Origin: Salinisphaera sp. G21_0
GTDB lineage: Bacteria; Pseudomonadota; Gammaproteobacteria; Pseudomonadales; Endozoicomonadaceae
Length of the DNA stretch: 64,000 nt
Assembly (NCBI RefSeq): GCF_017744115.1
Contig: NZ_JAGHQW010000001.1
Coordinates: 62,001 to 126,000, forward strand
Reading direction: 5' to 3'
Shown: positions 18,001-28,508 of the stretch, piece by piece
Layout: the number at the start of each line of letters is the position of its first letter
Numbering within the stretch: the stretch's first letter is position 1
The notes under the pieces: model-generated
What the model was told of the DNA's origin: nothing
Databases searched by the model: none
What the model saw: the letters and a program-made list of their open reading frames with translations, nothing else
Made by a program: the position numbers and the translations under genes

Positions 18001-18813
18001 TGCGATGGTGTCCTGATCGTTTTGCCAGAGTGTCTTCAACTCACTGGCGGGTGACAGATAGACCCTGTTGAACTCCTCCATGGATTCCGGCACCTGGTCT
18101 CCGGCCAGTTTCAGATCTGACAGGGGCAGCCAGCTGCGCAAATGACTCAGCAGGTCATTGGGTGTTTTCCATAGGTTGCGGATCAGTTTTACCAGCGGTT
18201 TTTCCAGGGGATAGAAATTCCGGCGCCAGTAGTCCGCAGCACTCAGCTGCAACATGGGCTCGGTATCCGTAATCAGCTCACTTGAGAAGAGTGTGCCACT
18301 TTCAAACGCATGCTGTTTCAGCATACGCTGGCAGAAGCCGTGGATGGTGAAAATCGCCGCCTCATCCATCTGCTGTTCTGCCCCCAGCAGCAGTGCCTGG
18401 CACTGTTCTGGCTGATCCATATCCTCAATCAGCTGCTGAATAAACGGGTCGCTGGATTTTCCCGCAATAAAGTCATCCCGGGTCTGGTGAATTCTGGCCC
18501 GGATACGATCCCGCAATTCGCCGGTGGCCGCTTCGGTAAAGGTAACCACCAGTATCTGATCAACGGTTAACGGGGTTTCATGTTGTGTTTTATCGCTGCC
18601 ATGGCCCAGCAGTATGCGAAGATAGAGATTCGCAATGGTATAGGTTTTGCCCGTGCCGGCACTGGCTTCGATCAGGCGGACGCCGTGCAGTGGCAGGGCG
18701 TGTGGGTCCAGTGTTTCCGGAACCAGGTGGTTCTGGTTAGTGGCTTTTGACTGGCTCATGGCTTTTGACTGGCTCATGGCTTTTGACTGGCTCATGGCTT
18801 TTGACTGGCTCAT
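15049..18813 (-). CDS. recB: Exodeoxyribonuclease V subunit beta
   Basis: RecB is the 3'-5' helicase and the only nuclease of RecBCD, and it loads RecA after Chi. Walker A ASAGTGKTYTIANLYLR lies at residues 50-66, the helicase motifs IDEFQDTDPLQY, LTTNWRS and TIHKSKGLEY follow, and the C-terminal nuclease motif is VLDYKSNWLG. The length is 1254 aa (E. coli 1180). The first 24 residues are four exact copies of MSQSKA, encoded by four 18-bp repeats, ahead of the conserved core that starts near residue 33. GGAGG lies seven bases before the first ATG, inside the end of recC; recC and recB overlap by four bases (ATGA). Confidence 0.96.
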   Translation of the reverse strand: MSQSKAMSQSKAMSQSKAMSQSKATNQNHLVPETLDPHALPLHGVRLIEASAGTGKTYTIANLYLRILLGHGSDKTQHETPLTVDQILVVTFTEAATGELRDRIRARIHQTRDDFIAGKSSDPFIQQLIEDMDQPEQCQALLLGAEQQMDEAAIFTIHGFCQRMLKQHAFESGTLFSSELITDTEPMLQLSAADYWRRNFYPLEKPLVKLIRNLWKTPNDLLSHLRSWLPLSDLKLAGDQVPESMEEFNRVYLSPASELKTLWQNDQDTIADLLRNCGLRKDRKPLKRLGQMNSFLASDDLIPNLEKDSWEIYGTKVLQKSLLKTGKLPEHPIFRKIDEFLDLPLSLKEALQGLITRDALQHIKNQLTQLKASRYQLSFDDLLTNLARALFPEGNLEGNCEEKAGDGELLAQAIRSQYRIAMIDEFQDTDPLQYRIFNKIYMEGGDPGVGLFMIGDPKQAIYAFRGADIFTYMQARQQVHSHYTLTTNWRSSDAMVSAVNTVFQHSETPFIYNDSIPFEPVHPSPGAAQKRLYHEGEALPAMTLWLQQPIDGPTVNAENYLDTMSQATATEINRLLSAADRENCQIHNGDRQTPLQPGDIAVLVRSGRHGQKIREALAAQNIASIYLSNQDSVFAAREASDLEKVLQACLQPTSERVLKAALATTLFHLNARALDALNVDEQAWESAVEEFTHYGELWQKKGILPMLRQLIFQRKIAERLLSFQDGERRLTDILHLGELLAAASLEQQGASALARWLSEQVIRPDQNADDQQLHLESERNLVKIITIHKSKGLEYKVVFIPFPCHLRKADSPLYHDPQTSETWLALTPSEQASVLSEKERLAEDLRLLYVALTRSVYCCYLGMAPYKSGRAGKEGKTDLHHSAIGYLLNQGSEIVSQDLNLLLEQVAGQCAHQQIVISAPPADTLPPYAPVNTQEASLSARNFTGNIERNWWTTSYSALSRHASHRAETPAVASNESPGFDTDAINEQHTAQDNPQSEADPLSLFNFPKGAQPGTFMHSLFEELDMNALRCADNDAYLDSFLVDSHARAGYGEEWLPATKGMLLTCLNAPLDKDNLRLINLPDSARRVEMEFYLPIEQLNPQSLNRLIAQHDSLSAKAGELQFHRMKGMLKGFIDLTFEYQGRWYVLDYKSNWLGNNISDYSREAMEKVMIEHRYDLQYQLYSLALHRLLKQRLPDYDYDRHFGGVIYLFLRGVQMNDPEQHGIFSHKPSFQLINGLDQLFRGKDNQEEELIRC
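18742..18813 (-). repeat. Four tandem 18-bp repeats at the recB start
   Basis: Four perfect copies of an 18-bp unit (minus strand ATGAGCCAGTCAAAAGCC) lie at 18796-18813, 18778-18795, 18760-18777 and 18742-18759. Each begins with an in-frame ATG and encodes MSQSKA. Gain or loss of a unit keeps the frame, so copy number could vary without harming recB. Confidence 0.97.
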
Positions 18814-21800
18814 GGCTGTTCCTCCAGCAAACAGTCAAACGCAGGAGCCATAATCTCTCTGGTAAGGCTGGTCATTTCAGTAAATACCGGCGTCAGCTCA
18901 GGGTAGACCCGCTGTATATAGTCATCACTGCACTCTCCCCACACATGGAAATCATCCCCGGCAAAGGCTTTTTCGGCGGCTTTTTCTGCCTTGTCCGGGT
19001 TATCATCCGGATCGGCCTTCAACCAGCTATAGGCCGTTTCCGGGAACCAGGGCAGCGGCAGGTTCTGACCCATCTGGAAATAATGGATCAGTGTGGACAG
19101 GTGTTGTTCTGCTTCCTGTTTTGGGATGACCGGCAACAGGCGCTCTTTCTCCGGGTCATGAATACGGGTCACGATTGGATTTCCGGTCATGCACTGACAC
19201 AGGTGCTCAATCCAGCTCCTGATCAGATCTTTACCTTTAAAACTGGCGGGGCGGTAGCGAAGCATACCGGACGCAGAAAAGCCTTTTAGCCAGCCGGTCA
19301 GATGCACTGGAGGCTGCTGACGTTCGAGGTGAGGGAGTTGCAGGTTCACTTCCCGGTCTTCAGCGCTATTTTCCAGCTGTATGCTTAACCTGTCTGCCAT
19401 TGGGGTAAGGTCTTTTATCTGCTCATCCAGCAGAATCTGGCCAAAAGCGGAGTGTGGCAGCTTGCCAGAAGAGTGCAGTCGGCTTACCAGGCGTTCGGGT
19501 GCTTCTTTGCTAATCAGACTGTCAAGAATCCCGGCTTTCAGCTGGTAGTTCTCCAGCGGCTCCATGGCGAATGTTTCGGTCTCCTCCAGGGCCTGGTCCT
19601 GAACGGAGAAATAGACTTTCAGGCGGCGGTTAAAAAAGTAGCGACTGGGGTTGCTGTAAAATCTCAACAGCTCGGCAAGCTCCACGTCATTGAGGTTAAC
19701 TCCCTCTTCATCCGGCAGGCGCGTCTGAATAAACTGGCCTGGCCTTTCTTCAGTGCGACTGGCTGCCGGTAACCACTCTTTAATGTAGCTGTGAAAAGTG
19801 TGCCCTCTCTGGTCTGGCTCAGGCTGATTCAAGAAGTTTCTGTGGCTGAACGGCTGCAGAGGGTGTTCGATAACCAGCTGCTCTGATTTCAGGTCAAAAC
19901 CCTGTTCGCAGTAGTTGAGCAGTTCGGTGACCAGCACAGAAGGTATGCGCTCACTGTTATCCTGTACCCGTCGGCCAACATAGCTGATGTAAAGGGTATC
20001 CTGAGCAGACAGCAGAGCCTCCAGGAACAGATAACGGTCGTCTACCCGACGGGAGCGGTCACCACGCCTGCCATGGCGGGCGATCAGGTCAAATCCGGCC
20101 GGGGCAATGCTGCGAGGGTAGGCACCGTCATTCATACCCAACAGGCAGACAACCCTGAACGGGATGGAGCGCATGGGCATTAATGTGCAGAAATTGACCT
20201 GGCCTGCCAGGAAGCGCTGACTGCTGCGCTCCTGAGTCAAACGTTCGGTCAGATAACTGATAAAGACACTGCGTGATAATGGTTGCTGGTATCCTGCTTC
20301 CTGCAGCTGTTCGTAGAGGTGAGACAGGGTATCCCTGACCAGTGTGAGTGCTGCTTCATCCTCTTCCGAGCGGGTGAGGAAAAAGCGATCCAGCAGCTGA
20401 TGAGTGAAATGGATCCATTGTTCAATGGTTCGTGTGTTATCCAGTTCATTGAGTAATTGCTCACTGCTATCAATAAAACTGGCCAGATAGCCTGCCAGTT
20501 TTGCATTCATGCCCTGAACCGCGTCCATCGGCAAAATATCATCGTAAACGCCGGTATTTTCCGGCATGGCATAGCCCAGCAGCATCCTTCTGAGCCCGAA
20601 TGACCAGGAGTTGGCCTGCAGTTCTGGCAGGTCAAACCGGGTTTGGTGGGCAGGGGTTAACCCCCAGCGTATACCAGACTCATGGGTCCATTGTCTCAGA
20701 ATGTCCAGATCACCGGTGGTCAGGTTGAAACGGTATTGAATGGCGGGCACTTCCAACAGCTCCATAAGCTCCGGAGCGGAGCAGCGGCTTTTGTCCAGCT
20801 CCAGCAGTTTAAGAAGTGCGGAAAGGACAGGGTGCTCGTTTTTTGCACTGACATCTGAAATGGCATAGGGGATACGACGCTGGTCATCCATGCTGCCAAA
20901 TACGGCTTGAATCCACGGAGTATAGCTGTCGATATCCGGCAGCATGATGACAATGTCTTTGGGTGTCAGTTCCGGGTTCTGTTCAAACATATCAAGCAGA
21001 TGATCATAAAGTATTTCCACCTCTCTGAGTGGACTATGACAGCTATGGAATTGCAGAGACTGATCGTTTGGAATCTCCGTTTTCTGGCCCTGGGCTGTCC
21101 GGTCGTGCAGCTCGAAGATGTCCTTTTGCAGATTGCCCAGCAGGGTATCCTTGTGGTCGCTGACAAAGACATCGATATCAAAAGCATCCAGGCCGTGGAG
21201 CTGGTGGAAGTAGTCTCTACCAAGCTTGCCCATGGAGCCCAGCAGCGGATTGCCAATGGAGTCCAGGTTGCCAAAAGCGTCAGGAGAGTCCAGAGAGAGT
21301 CCCTCCTTACTGAACCAGCCTTTATCCTGCTTCTTCTTTTGATCCAGCAGTTTACGGGCTGCCAGCTTGCGCAGGTATTTTGGATCCCGTTCATCTCCCC
21401 AGTAGTGCTGGCAGGGGTTAGCGACCATTAAATGCACATCGCACTGGCTGGACATTGCCTCGATGGATTCGACAAAATGCGGTGGCAGGGCAGAAATACC
21501 AAAGACAAACAACCGCCGTGGCAGCTGTGAGCTGCAATCATTATCGGCCATAGCCTCAAGAAAGCGGTGGTGCATATTGGCCCTGTGCCAGGGGGATTGT
21601 TCCAGTTCAGCCGTTCTTGAGACCAGGGCACGCCATAGTTTGGGCTGCCAGGGCTGGTCAGAGGTGACTGTGCTGGTATCATCCCCCTGTTCCCAGTCCA
21701 GAATCCAGTCAGGGCGATAGACAAGATATTGGTCAAAAATATCAGCGATTTTTCCGGACAACTGAAACTTCCGAATGTCGTCATCATCGCTTGCCAGGTA

Positions 21801-22139
21801 TTGGGTTAATGAATAGAAGTCAGGGTCGTGTTTCAGGGAGTCAAGGAGATCCATCAGCTTCCAGGTCATTGACTCCTTATTGAAGGCGGATCGGCGTGGA
21901 ACGTCCGGCAGGATGCGGGTATATATTTGCCAGAGGAAACTGGCCGGCAGGGGGAAATTGACACCGGCGGCTATACCCAGTCCTTTCGCCAGTTCCAGTC
22001 TGAGCCACTGGGCCATTCCGGGGCTTTGTACCAGAATCTGTTCATCTTCCAGGGGGTTGCTCGGAGGGGTTTGGCGAAAAAGCTCGACCAGAAGGTCTTT
22101 AAGCACATCCAGATGATTGGAATGGTATATGGTCAGCAC
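18810..22139 (-). CDS. recC: Exodeoxyribonuclease V subunit gamma
   Basis: RecC is the Chi-recognising, helicase-like scaffold of RecBCD. The N-terminal segment (LVQSPGMAQWLRLELAKGLG), the RRLFVFGISALPPHFVE block and the PMRSIPFRVVCLLGMNDGAYPR block are all typical of RecC. The protein is 1109 aa (E. coli 1122). As in the family, it lacks a working ATPase site. It is the first gene of recCBD: the ATG at 22139 lies after a 79-bp gap from the unknown gene upstream on the same strand. The stop TGA is shared with the recB ATG. Confidence 0.95.
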   Translation of the reverse strand: MLTIYHSNHLDVLKDLLVELFRQTPPSNPLEDEQILVQSPGMAQWLRLELAKGLGIAAGVNFPLPASFLWQIYTRILPDVPRRSAFNKESMTWKLMDLLDSLKHDPDFYSLTQYLASDDDDIRKFQLSGKIADIFDQYLVYRPDWILDWEQGDDTSTVTSDQPWQPKLWRALVSRTAELEQSPWHRANMHHRFLEAMADNDCSSQLPRRLFVFGISALPPHFVESIEAMSSQCDVHLMVANPCQHYWGDERDPKYLRKLAARKLLDQKKKQDKGWFSKEGLSLDSPDAFGNLDSIGNPLLGSMGKLGRDYFHQLHGLDAFDIDVFVSDHKDTLLGNLQKDIFELHDRTAQGQKTEIPNDQSLQFHSCHSPLREVEILYDHLLDMFEQNPELTPKDIVIMLPDIDSYTPWIQAVFGSMDDQRRIPYAISDVSAKNEHPVLSALLKLLELDKSRCSAPELMELLEVPAIQYRFNLTTGDLDILRQWTHESGIRWGLTPAHQTRFDLPELQANSWSFGLRRMLLGYAMPENTGVYDDILPMDAVQGMNAKLAGYLASFIDSSEQLLNELDNTRTIEQWIHFTHQLLDRFFLTRSEEDEAALTLVRDTLSHLYEQLQEAGYQQPLSRSVFISYLTERLTQERSSQRFLAGQVNFCTLMPMRSIPFRVVCLLGMNDGAYPRSIAPAGFDLIARHGRRGDRSRRVDDRYLFLEALLSAQDTLYISYVGRRVQDNSERIPSVLVTELLNYCEQGFDLKSEQLVIEHPLQPFSHRNFLNQPEPDQRGHTFHSYIKEWLPAASRTEERPGQFIQTRLPDEEGVNLNDVELAELLRFYSNPSRYFFNRRLKVYFSVQDQALEETETFAMEPLENYQLKAGILDSLISKEAPERLVSRLHSSGKLPHSAFGQILLDEQIKDLTPMADRLSIQLENSAEDREVNLQLPHLERQQPPVHLTGWLKGFSASGMLRYRPASFKGKDLIRSWIEHLCQCMTGNPIVTRIHDPEKERLLPVIPKQEAEQHLSTLIHYFQMGQNLPLPWFPETAYSWLKADPDDNPDKAEKAAEKAFAGDDFHVWGECSDDYIQRVYPELTPVFTEMTSLTREIMAPAFDCLLEEQP

Positions 22140-22218
22140 AGGGAAACGTCGTCATTAACCGATAGATAAGGCTACTGTCGGCGCTATCCACCATGCTGTC
22201 AACCGAATTGGTGGAAAC

Positions 22219-22506
22219 TCAGGCCTGTCCCCTGCGGAGAATATTGTTTAACAACCCCGTTTTATTTTTTTTGCTGGTCTGCTGACTATTTCCGGGTTTG
22301 CCGCTGTAGGATTCTTTAATCTCCTGTTCGGCTTTTTGTAACAGCGCGAGGTCAGGGTTGGTCTTTTGCAGGAAGCGTTGCCCGCAGCCTTCACTGAGAT
22401 GCAGTTTTTTCTTCAGCATTTTCATCGAATCCATTAATGATTCAGCCCGGGCAATGGCTTTTTTACTGGCATCAAGTTGTTCGTTGGAAAATTGTTCGGT
22501 TGCCAT
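22219..22506 (-). CDS. Hypothetical 95-aa charged protein
   Basis: I do not recognise this small basic protein. Residues 1-75 are predicted mostly helical with heptad-like spacing (AIARAESLMDSMKMLKKKLHL), followed by a Ser/Lys/Gln-rich linker and a short tail (LLNNILRRGQA). A single Cys41 lies in SEGCGQRF. There is no signal peptide or membrane segment. It has AGG about nine bases before the ATG and is 79 bp upstream of recC on the same strand, so it may be cotranscribed with recCBD. It is divergent from the large kinase at 22640. Confidence 0.6.
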   Translation of the reverse strand: MATEQFSNEQLDASKKAIARAESLMDSMKMLKKKLHLSEGCGQRFLQKTNPDLALLQKAEQEIKESYSGKPGNSQQTSKKNKTGLLNNILRRGQA

Positions 22507-22639
22507 GGTATTTACCTGATAGTTATTCTCACGATTATTTTAGCAAATAACCGAATTTACCTTTTCTTTGATAGGTGATTGTCTTGATACAGGGTAAGAT
22601 AAGCCCGCTTTCCGGTTCCCTGACTTATCCCGAATTACT

Positions 22640-25600
22640 ATGCCCTTCGCACTGAGCCGTTATTCCCGAACGATTTTCTGGACTTTGATATTACTCCTGC
22701 TGTTTTTCCTGACGTTGCCTGTCAGTACGGGGCTTTATGCAGAGGGTAATAAAAAACCGATCAAAATTGCTTATTTTGCCGATGATGCCCCCTGGATGTT
22801 TACCAATAATGAGGGAGAGGCTGACGGTGTGCTTCATGACCTCTGGGAACTATGGTCAGAAAAAAGCAACGTTGATATACAGTTTGTGGTGTCTTCTCCG
22901 GAAAAAATTGAGGCACAGCTTAAGGGTTCCGAAGTTGATGTTCTGGCTTACTCGCCACCGGGCATGCAGGATCAGTTGCGCAAGAATGGTCTGGAGAGTG
23001 TACCGATTCACTCGTTTGTTCCTGTTCTGTTTGTAAGAAAAAGCAGTCAGATAAGTAGCTTTGAGGAGGTACTTGCGAAACTCCGGGTTGGCTATATCAA
23101 AGGTTATAGCTGTCAGCCCTGTCTCAAAAGCTTTAATGCAGACGCTGTTATTGTGCCCTTCACTTCAAACTCATCAATGGCCAGAGCGGCATCCAAACTT
23201 GAGGTCGACGCGATACTTGGCGGCCGTACAAGCTTGAGCTACTACTTGCATAATGTGGGTGTTAAAGATGAATATCAGGTGGTGCAAACGCCTTTGCCAC
23301 CCGCTGAAGTCAAGGCCATTGTTGCCCCGGGGCGAACGGATCTTGTGCGTGTTATTGAACATGGGGTGGCGGCAATTTCTGATCAGGACAGAGCAGATCT
23401 TATTGAAGAGCTGTTCAGGTTTATGCATTGTCACCCTGAAAGTCTGGTCGTTGCCCTGGAGACCGACCTTTCTCCGCTGTCTTTTATCAATGCACTGGGT
23501 AAACCCTCAGGCCTGTTTGTTGATATCTGGAATTTATGGTCAGAAAAAACAGGAACACCGATTAAATTCAGAATGGGCCCTATCGGTGAAAACATAGCGG
23601 CTTTGCAAAAAGGTAAGGTCGACGTTATTGCTGCCGTGTCTCCGACGATGGAACGAAGCCAGTGGATGGCGCTGTCAAATCCTTACTATGGATTGAATAC
23701 CCGAATTTACTTTCGCCCTGACAGCAACCTGGGTGATCCCGGGTCGGAGTTGAATGGTAAAAAGCTGGGTGTGATCGGTTCTTCAAGCCCTGAGGAATTC
23801 GTTCGCCGCTGGTTGCCGGATGCGTATCCCATTGAACATAGCAGTGTCTCCGAGATGATTGGGAGCCTTTTCTCTGGAGAAATAGATGCCTTTCTTGGTG
23901 AGCCTGTGATTGTCCAGTCTGCCCTGAATCGCCATGGTCTGGTGGGTGAGGTGAACTCCAGCGAGTACTTTAATCTGAATGAGGCGGTTGGGGCTGGTCT
24001 TTTGCTGAACAGGTCGGCGGACTTATTGCCGGAGTTGAATAATGGCTTTCGGGCAATTACTCCGGATGAGTATCGTGCCATTGAAAACCGTTGGATTATC
24101 AGTAGTCGAGATCGCTATTTTCGCAGAAGTGGTTCAGTGGTTGAACTGAGTGATTCTGAGCGCCGCTGGTTAGGTGAAAATCCGGTAATCAGTGTTCTGG
24201 TTGATAATAATAAACCGCCATTTTCTTATATTGATAGAAGGGGGCAATGGCAGGGAATGGCCATAGCTTATCTCAGGCTGTTGGAAGACAGGCTGGGCAT
24301 CACCTTTCAGCTTCATCAGGATCCTGTATGGACCAATGCCTTGATTCAGGCTTATCGGCATGATGTTGATGCCGTTGCGATGTTACAGAAAACGGAAGAG
24401 CGCAGTCGTTATCTGAATTTTACCAAGCCATTTGTCAGTGTGCCGGCTGTGATCCTCGCCCGTGTTTCCGACAAAAGCATCCGCTCTCCAGGCCATTTAA
24501 ATGGAAAAAGGGTTGGCTTTACGCCAGGTTATGTCACTTATGAAATTTTCCGGCAGAACTACCCGGGCATCAATTTTGTCAAGATGCCGGATATTGCCAC
24601 AGGCTTGAATCAGGTTGCCAGCGGCGTTCTTGATGCCATGGTGGTCAACCTGGCTTCTGCAAGTTATGAAATAGAGCGCATGAAAATAACCAACTTGCAG
24701 GTGGTTGCTGAAGCGGGTTTTAACTATGACTTCAGTATGGCATCGAGAAACAACTCTCCTGAACTGGCCTCTATCCTGGAAAAAGCGGTTGATACAATTA
24801 CTCCGGAAGACCGGGAGGCTCTTGAAAGCAGCTGGCTGTCGATTCAGGGAGGCATGTGGCGGCCTAATAAAGAGTTGTTTATTGGTCTGGTATTGATTCT
24901 GGTGACATTGATTCTCATTGTTTACTGGAATCGTCGTTTAACCATCGAGATTGCTGACCGTGAAAAAGCAGAGGAAGGGCTGCGGGTTCGTTCCGAACTG
25001 GACCGCCTGTTGAGTGATATTTCCAGGCATTTCATGGACCAGCCGTTGCATCGGGCCAATGACTATTTTCTGAGTCGGCTTGGGCGCTATCTCAACGCTG
25101 AAGCCGTCTGCATCTTCTCCTGGGAGCCCCGGGCCCGTATTGAGCATTACTGGTCATGTCGGTCTGATCCTGATCCTGCAGCTTTTGAGCCACTGTTTGA
25201 CCATGATTTTTCCAGTGTTTATGGCGAGGTGAAAAAGGATCAGGGCAACATTCTGATTCGTGATGAAATATTGCAGAAGGGAGACCTTGAAGGTGCTGCC
25301 ATTCTGGATGATTTGGGTGTTTCCATCGCGGTTTATGCGCCTATGTTGCTGTTTGGTCGTGTGGTTGGTGGTATTGGATTGATCAATACGCCGGAAAAAT
25401 ATCAGGTTTATATCAATGAAATGGATTTGCTGCATCGAATGGGTGAGCTGGTGGCGGTCGCCCGTGATCGTCAACATGCGGAAGATGCCTTAAGAGTCAG
25501 TGAGGAACGTTACCAGCTGGCAATGGATGCGGCTTCCGATGGTCTCTGGGATTGGGATGTCCCCGGGGATAACATGTATTTAAGCCCCCGGTATCAAACC

Positions 25601-28447
25601 ATGCTGGGTTACCAGCCCGGAGAACTGTTGGGCAATATCCGGACCTGGCGACGGCAGCTTCATCCAGAGGATAAAATTTCCACCATTCATTTTTTTGAAC
25701 AACAGCTGGAGACTTCCGATAACTCGTTCCAGTTTGTTTACCGTATCCGCAGGAAAGACGGCAGTTATTGTAATGTTCGCAGCAAAGGGAAGGTGGTGTT
25801 CAGGGATGAGCTGGGGAAACCCCTGCGGGTCATTGGTACAACGGTGGATATTACTCACCAGATTGAACGGGAACGTGAGCTGTCGATGGCCCGTTTCTCC
25901 CTCGATAGTGCCGGTGATCATATTCACTGGTTCAGAAGGGATGGTTACCACAATTATGTCAATGAGTCTGCCTGTAAGGCCCTGGGATTTTCTCAGGAAG
26001 AGTTAATGAAACTGTCCATCATGGACATTAACCCGGCAGTTACCCGGAGTTCCTGGAAAAAACTCTGGGAGCAGCTGGTGCTGAGAAAAGGTATGACCTA
26101 TGAAACGCTGCGAAAAACATCCGATGGTACTGTTTTTCCAGTGGAGGTCACTGCGAACTATATGGAGTATGAGGGAGAAGGGTACCTCTTTGCTTCCGGG
26201 CGCAATATTACTGATCGAAAACAGACTGAAGAAGCGTTACGCAAGGCGAAAGAAGTGGCTGATCAGGCCAATCAGGCAAAAAGTAATTTTCTGGCCAATA
26301 TGAGCCATGAGATCCGTACGCCGATGAATGCCATTATTGGCTTGAGTCATCTGGTTCAGGAAACCAGGCTCTCTTATCAACAGCGGGATTACGTCAGTAA
26401 AATTCAGACATCTGCCCATGACCTTCTGGGTATCATCAACGATATTCTTGACTTCTCAAGAATTGAGGCAGGCAAACTCAATATGGAAAATATTGAATTT
26501 GACCTTGGGGGCGTTTTTGACAACGTCTATAACCTCAGCAGTATCAAGGCCAGGGAAAAGGGCCTGACACTGACTTACGATATTCAGTCTGATGTGCCCA
26601 GACATCTGCGGGGTGATCCGCTCCGGCTTGGGCAGATACTGATCAACCTGACCCATAATGCCCTCAAGTTCACCAGTGAAGGCGAAGTCAATGTGTCTGT
26701 CAGGCTGGTCAGCAGCAGGCAGGATGTGGTCAGACTTCAGTTCTCGGTGACCGATACGGGTATTGGTATCAGTAAACAGCAGCAGAATAAGTTGTTTCAG
26801 TCATTTTCTCAGGTTGATGGGTCAACAACCCGGAAGTTTGGTGGTACCGGGCTGGGGCTGGCTATCTGTAAGAACCTTGTGTACATGATGAACGGGGATA
26901 TCTCTGTTGATTCAGAACCCGGCAAGGGCAGTACTTTTTGCTTTACCGTTGAACTGGGTGTTGCCCATCAGGTTCAGGTACTGGAACAGTCCCTTGTCGG
27001 GACTCGTGTGCTTGTGGTGGATGATAACCCGGAAGCAAGAGCACTTCTGATCAGTCATTTGCAAACATCCGGATGCGAAACCCTGGAAAGTGACCATGGT
27101 GACGAAGCGCTGGCGTTGCTGAAAGAGAAGAATTCTGGTGCTGATGAGACTATTTCCCTGGTGCTGCTTGACTGGAGAATGCCGGATATGGATGGCATCG
27201 AACTGGCAGAACGCATTCATAAACTCAATCTTGCTCCGGAACCCAAACTGATGATGGTTTCGGCCTATGGTCGGGAAGAGCTAATGGCAAAAGCCTCAGG
27301 TACAGTGGATGCTTTTCTGATTAAACCGGTCAATCACAGCGTTTTGGTAGAGACTATTCTGCGCCTGTTGCAGTGTCAGAAAAATCCGAAAACTGAAATC
27401 ATCGAAGAGGCTCGATTTTGCGAGATTATGCCTAAAGGCCGCATACTGCTTGCTGAGGATAATGAAATCAACCGCCAGGTTGCCCGTGAGCTGTTACAGG
27501 GCATGGGGCTTGAGGTCGTCATGGTCACGAACGGTGCCGAAGCGGTGGAGCGGGTGAAGCACGAAGACTTTGATCTGGTTTTTATGGACATTCAGATGCC
27601 TGAAATGGATGGGTATCAGGCAACACGGAAGATCAGGCGAAAACTTGGCAAAGATAAGCTGGTTATTATTGCCATGACCGCACATGCCATGACCGGAGAT
27701 CGGGAGCGCTGTTTGCAGGCTGGAATGAATGATCATATTTCCAAGCCATTAAGTCCTGATGCCCTCAAGCAGATGGTGCGTCACTGGTTGCAGGCAGGAG
27801 AAACCGATGTGCTTCAGGCTGTTGCTTTGCCACAGGCATCAGAGAATATATCCTGCCTGAAACTGCCGGGAATAGATGTAGACGATGGTTTGCAGAGACT
27901 TCAGGGCAACCAGGCGCTTTATGAAAAGCTGTTGACAGACTTCTATCATGGCCAGCGGGAAGATCTGATCCAATTGCAAGGGCTTCTGGAAACCGGTAAA
28001 TGGCATGAGGCTTGCCAGTTGGTGCATGCATTGAAAGGGGTTGCCGGTAATTTAGGGGCAAGCAGCCTGCATGATCAGGCTGCTCAACTTGAGCACAGTT
28101 TACGCAGACAATTTGAAATGCCTGACAATAGCTTGATGGATTCGTTTGTGCTGGCCTTTGAGCAGGTGATGGAAGGCCTAGAACATTTGCCTCCGGTTAA
28201 AGAAGGTTTGGAACCCGCCGGGGAAGGATCTATTACCGTTGGTGAACTGAATGAACTGCTTGATGAGATGGAGCAAAAGCTCAGTGCAGGTGATGTGGAT
28301 GTGGTTTCTCTCCTGCCAACGCTTATTCAGGGACTGAAAGATCAAATTGACCATAAAGAGCTGACGTTATTTCAGGATGCTGTTATCAGTTACGACTTTG
28401 ACGAAGCCTATGGTGTGCTGGTGGAAATCAAAAAGAATATCAGCTGA
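22640..28447 (+). CDS. BvgS-like hybrid histidine kinase with three periplasmic binding domains
   Basis: This is a 1935-aa multi-sensor phosphorelay kinase. In order it has a signal peptide or first membrane segment (about 10-34), three SBP_bac_3 Venus-flytrap domains (about 38-262, 267-490 and 513-735), a membrane segment (about 745-765), a GAF-like domain (about 785-940), two PAS domains (about 954-1075 and 1085-1195), HisKA with His1223 in [11 protein letters not shown], HATPase with DTGIGIS and GGTGLGL, receiver 1 (VLVVDDN, Asp1511), receiver 2 (ILLAEDN, Asp1650) and an HPt domain (VHALKG, His1796). All phosphotransfer residues are present. BvgS/EvgS usually have two flytrap domains, so three is unusual. 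No response regulator gene adjoins it. The ligand is unknown; amino acids or similar small polar molecules are plausible for this fold. Confidence 0.92.
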   Translation: MPFALSRYSRTIFWTLILLLLFFLTLPVSTGLYAEGNKKPIKIAYFADDAPWMFTNNEGEADGVLHDLWELWSEKSNVDIQFVVSSPEKIEAQLKGSEVDVLAYSPPGMQDQLRKNGLESVPIHSFVPVLFVRKSSQISSFEEVLAKLRVGYIKGYSCQPCLKSFNADAVIVPFTSNSSMARAASKLEVDAILGGRTSLSYYLHNVGVKDEYQVVQTPLPPAEVKAIVAPGRTDLVRVIEHGVAAISDQDRADLIEELFRFMHCHPESLVVALETDLSPLSFINALGKPSGLFVDIWNLWSEKTGTPIKFRMGPIGENIAALQKGKVDVIAAVSPTMERSQWMALSNPYYGLNTRIYFRPDSNLGDPGSELNGKKLGVIGSSSPEEFVRRWLPDAYPIEHSSVSEMIGSLFSGEIDAFLGEPVIVQSALNRHGLVGEVNSSEYFNLNEAVGAGLLLNRSADLLPELNNGFRAITPDEYRAIENRWIISSRDRYFRRSGSVVELSDSERRWLGENPVISVLVDNNKPPFSYIDRRGQWQGMAIAYLRLLEDRLGITFQLHQDPVWTNALIQAYRHDVDAVAMLQKTEERSRYLNFTKPFVSVPAVILARVSDKSIRSPGHLNGKRVGFTPGYVTYEIFRQNYPGINFVKMPDIATGLNQVASGVLDAMVVNLASASYEIERMKITNLQVVAEAGFNYDFSMASRNNSPELASILEKAVDTITPEDREALESSWLSIQGGMWRPNKELFIGLVLILVTLILIVYWNRRLTIEIADREKAEEGLRVRSELDRLLSDISRHFMDQPLHRANDYFLSRLGRYLNAEAVCIFSWEPRARIEHYWSCRSDPDPAAFEPLFDHDFSSVYGEVKKDQGNILIRDEILQKGDLEGAAILDDLGVSIAVYAPMLLFGRVVGGIGLINTPEKYQVYINEMDLLHRMGELVAVARDRQHAEDALRVSEERYQLAMDAASDGLWDWDVPGDNMYLSPRYQTMLGYQPGELLGNIRTWRRQLHPEDKISTIHFFEQQLETSDNSFQFVYRIRRKDGSYCNVRSKGKVVFRDELGKPLRVIGTTVDITHQIERERELSMARFSLDSAGDHIHWFRRDGYHNYVNESACKALGFSQEELMKLSIMDINPAVTRSSWKKLWEQLVLRKGMTYETLRKTSDGTVFPVEVTANYMEYEGEGYLFASGRNITDRKQTEEALRKAKEVADQANQAKSNFLANMSHEIRTPMNAIIGLSHLVQETRLSYQQRDYVSKIQTSAHDLLGIINDILDFSRIEAGKLNMENIEFDLGGVFDNVYNLSSIKAREKGLTLTYDIQSDVPRHLRGDPLRLGQILINLTHNALKFTSEGEVNVSVRLVSSRQDVVRLQFSVTDTGIGISKQQQNKLFQSFSQVDGSTTRKFGGTGLGLAICKNLVYMMNGDISVDSEPGKGSTFCFTVELGVAHQVQVLEQSLVGTRVLVVDDNPEARALLISHLQTSGCETLESDHGDEALALLKEKNSGADETISLVLLDWRMPDMDGIELAERIHKLNLAPEPKLMMVSAYGREELMAKASGTVDAFLIKPVNHSVLVETILRLLQCQKNPKTEIIEEARFCEIMPKGRILLAEDNEINRQVARELLQGMGLEVVMVTNGAEAVERVKHEDFDLVFMDIQMPEMDGYQATRKIRRKLGKDKLVIIAMTAHAMTGDRERCLQAGMNDHISKPLSPDALKQMVRHWLQAGETDVLQAVALPQASENISCLKLPGIDVDDGLQRLQGNQALYEKLLTDFYHGQREDLIQLQGLLETGKWHEACQLVHALKGVAGNLGASSLHDQAAQLEHSLRRQFEMPDNSLMDSFVLAFEQVMEGLEHLPPVKEGLEPAGEGSITVGELNELLDEMEQKLSAGDVDVVSLLPTLIQGLKDQIDHKELTLFQDAVISYDFDEAYGVLVEIKKNIS

Positions 28448-28458
28448 TAGCTTGCTAA

Positions 28459-28489
28459 TCACCCAGGGGTCAGTAATGACCCTGGGTGA
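28459..28489. terminator. Hairpin between converging kinase and ygfZ
   Basis: A near-perfect stem (TCACCCAG, one bulged G, GGTCA, loop GTAA, then the complement) lies between two converging genes. Neither strand has a T-run after it, so it is a candidate bidirectional, possibly Rho-assisted, 3' end. Confidence 0.5.
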
Positions 28490-28508
28490 GTGGCATTGAC
28501 TGGGGCGA

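Noticed and set aside
18742-18813. Repeat array considered as a CRISPR or REP array
   Set aside because: The units are directly adjacent with no spacers and encode in-frame protein sequence.
22140-22218. SOS (LexA) box before recC
   Set aside because: No CTGT-N8-ACAG site is present in this gap.
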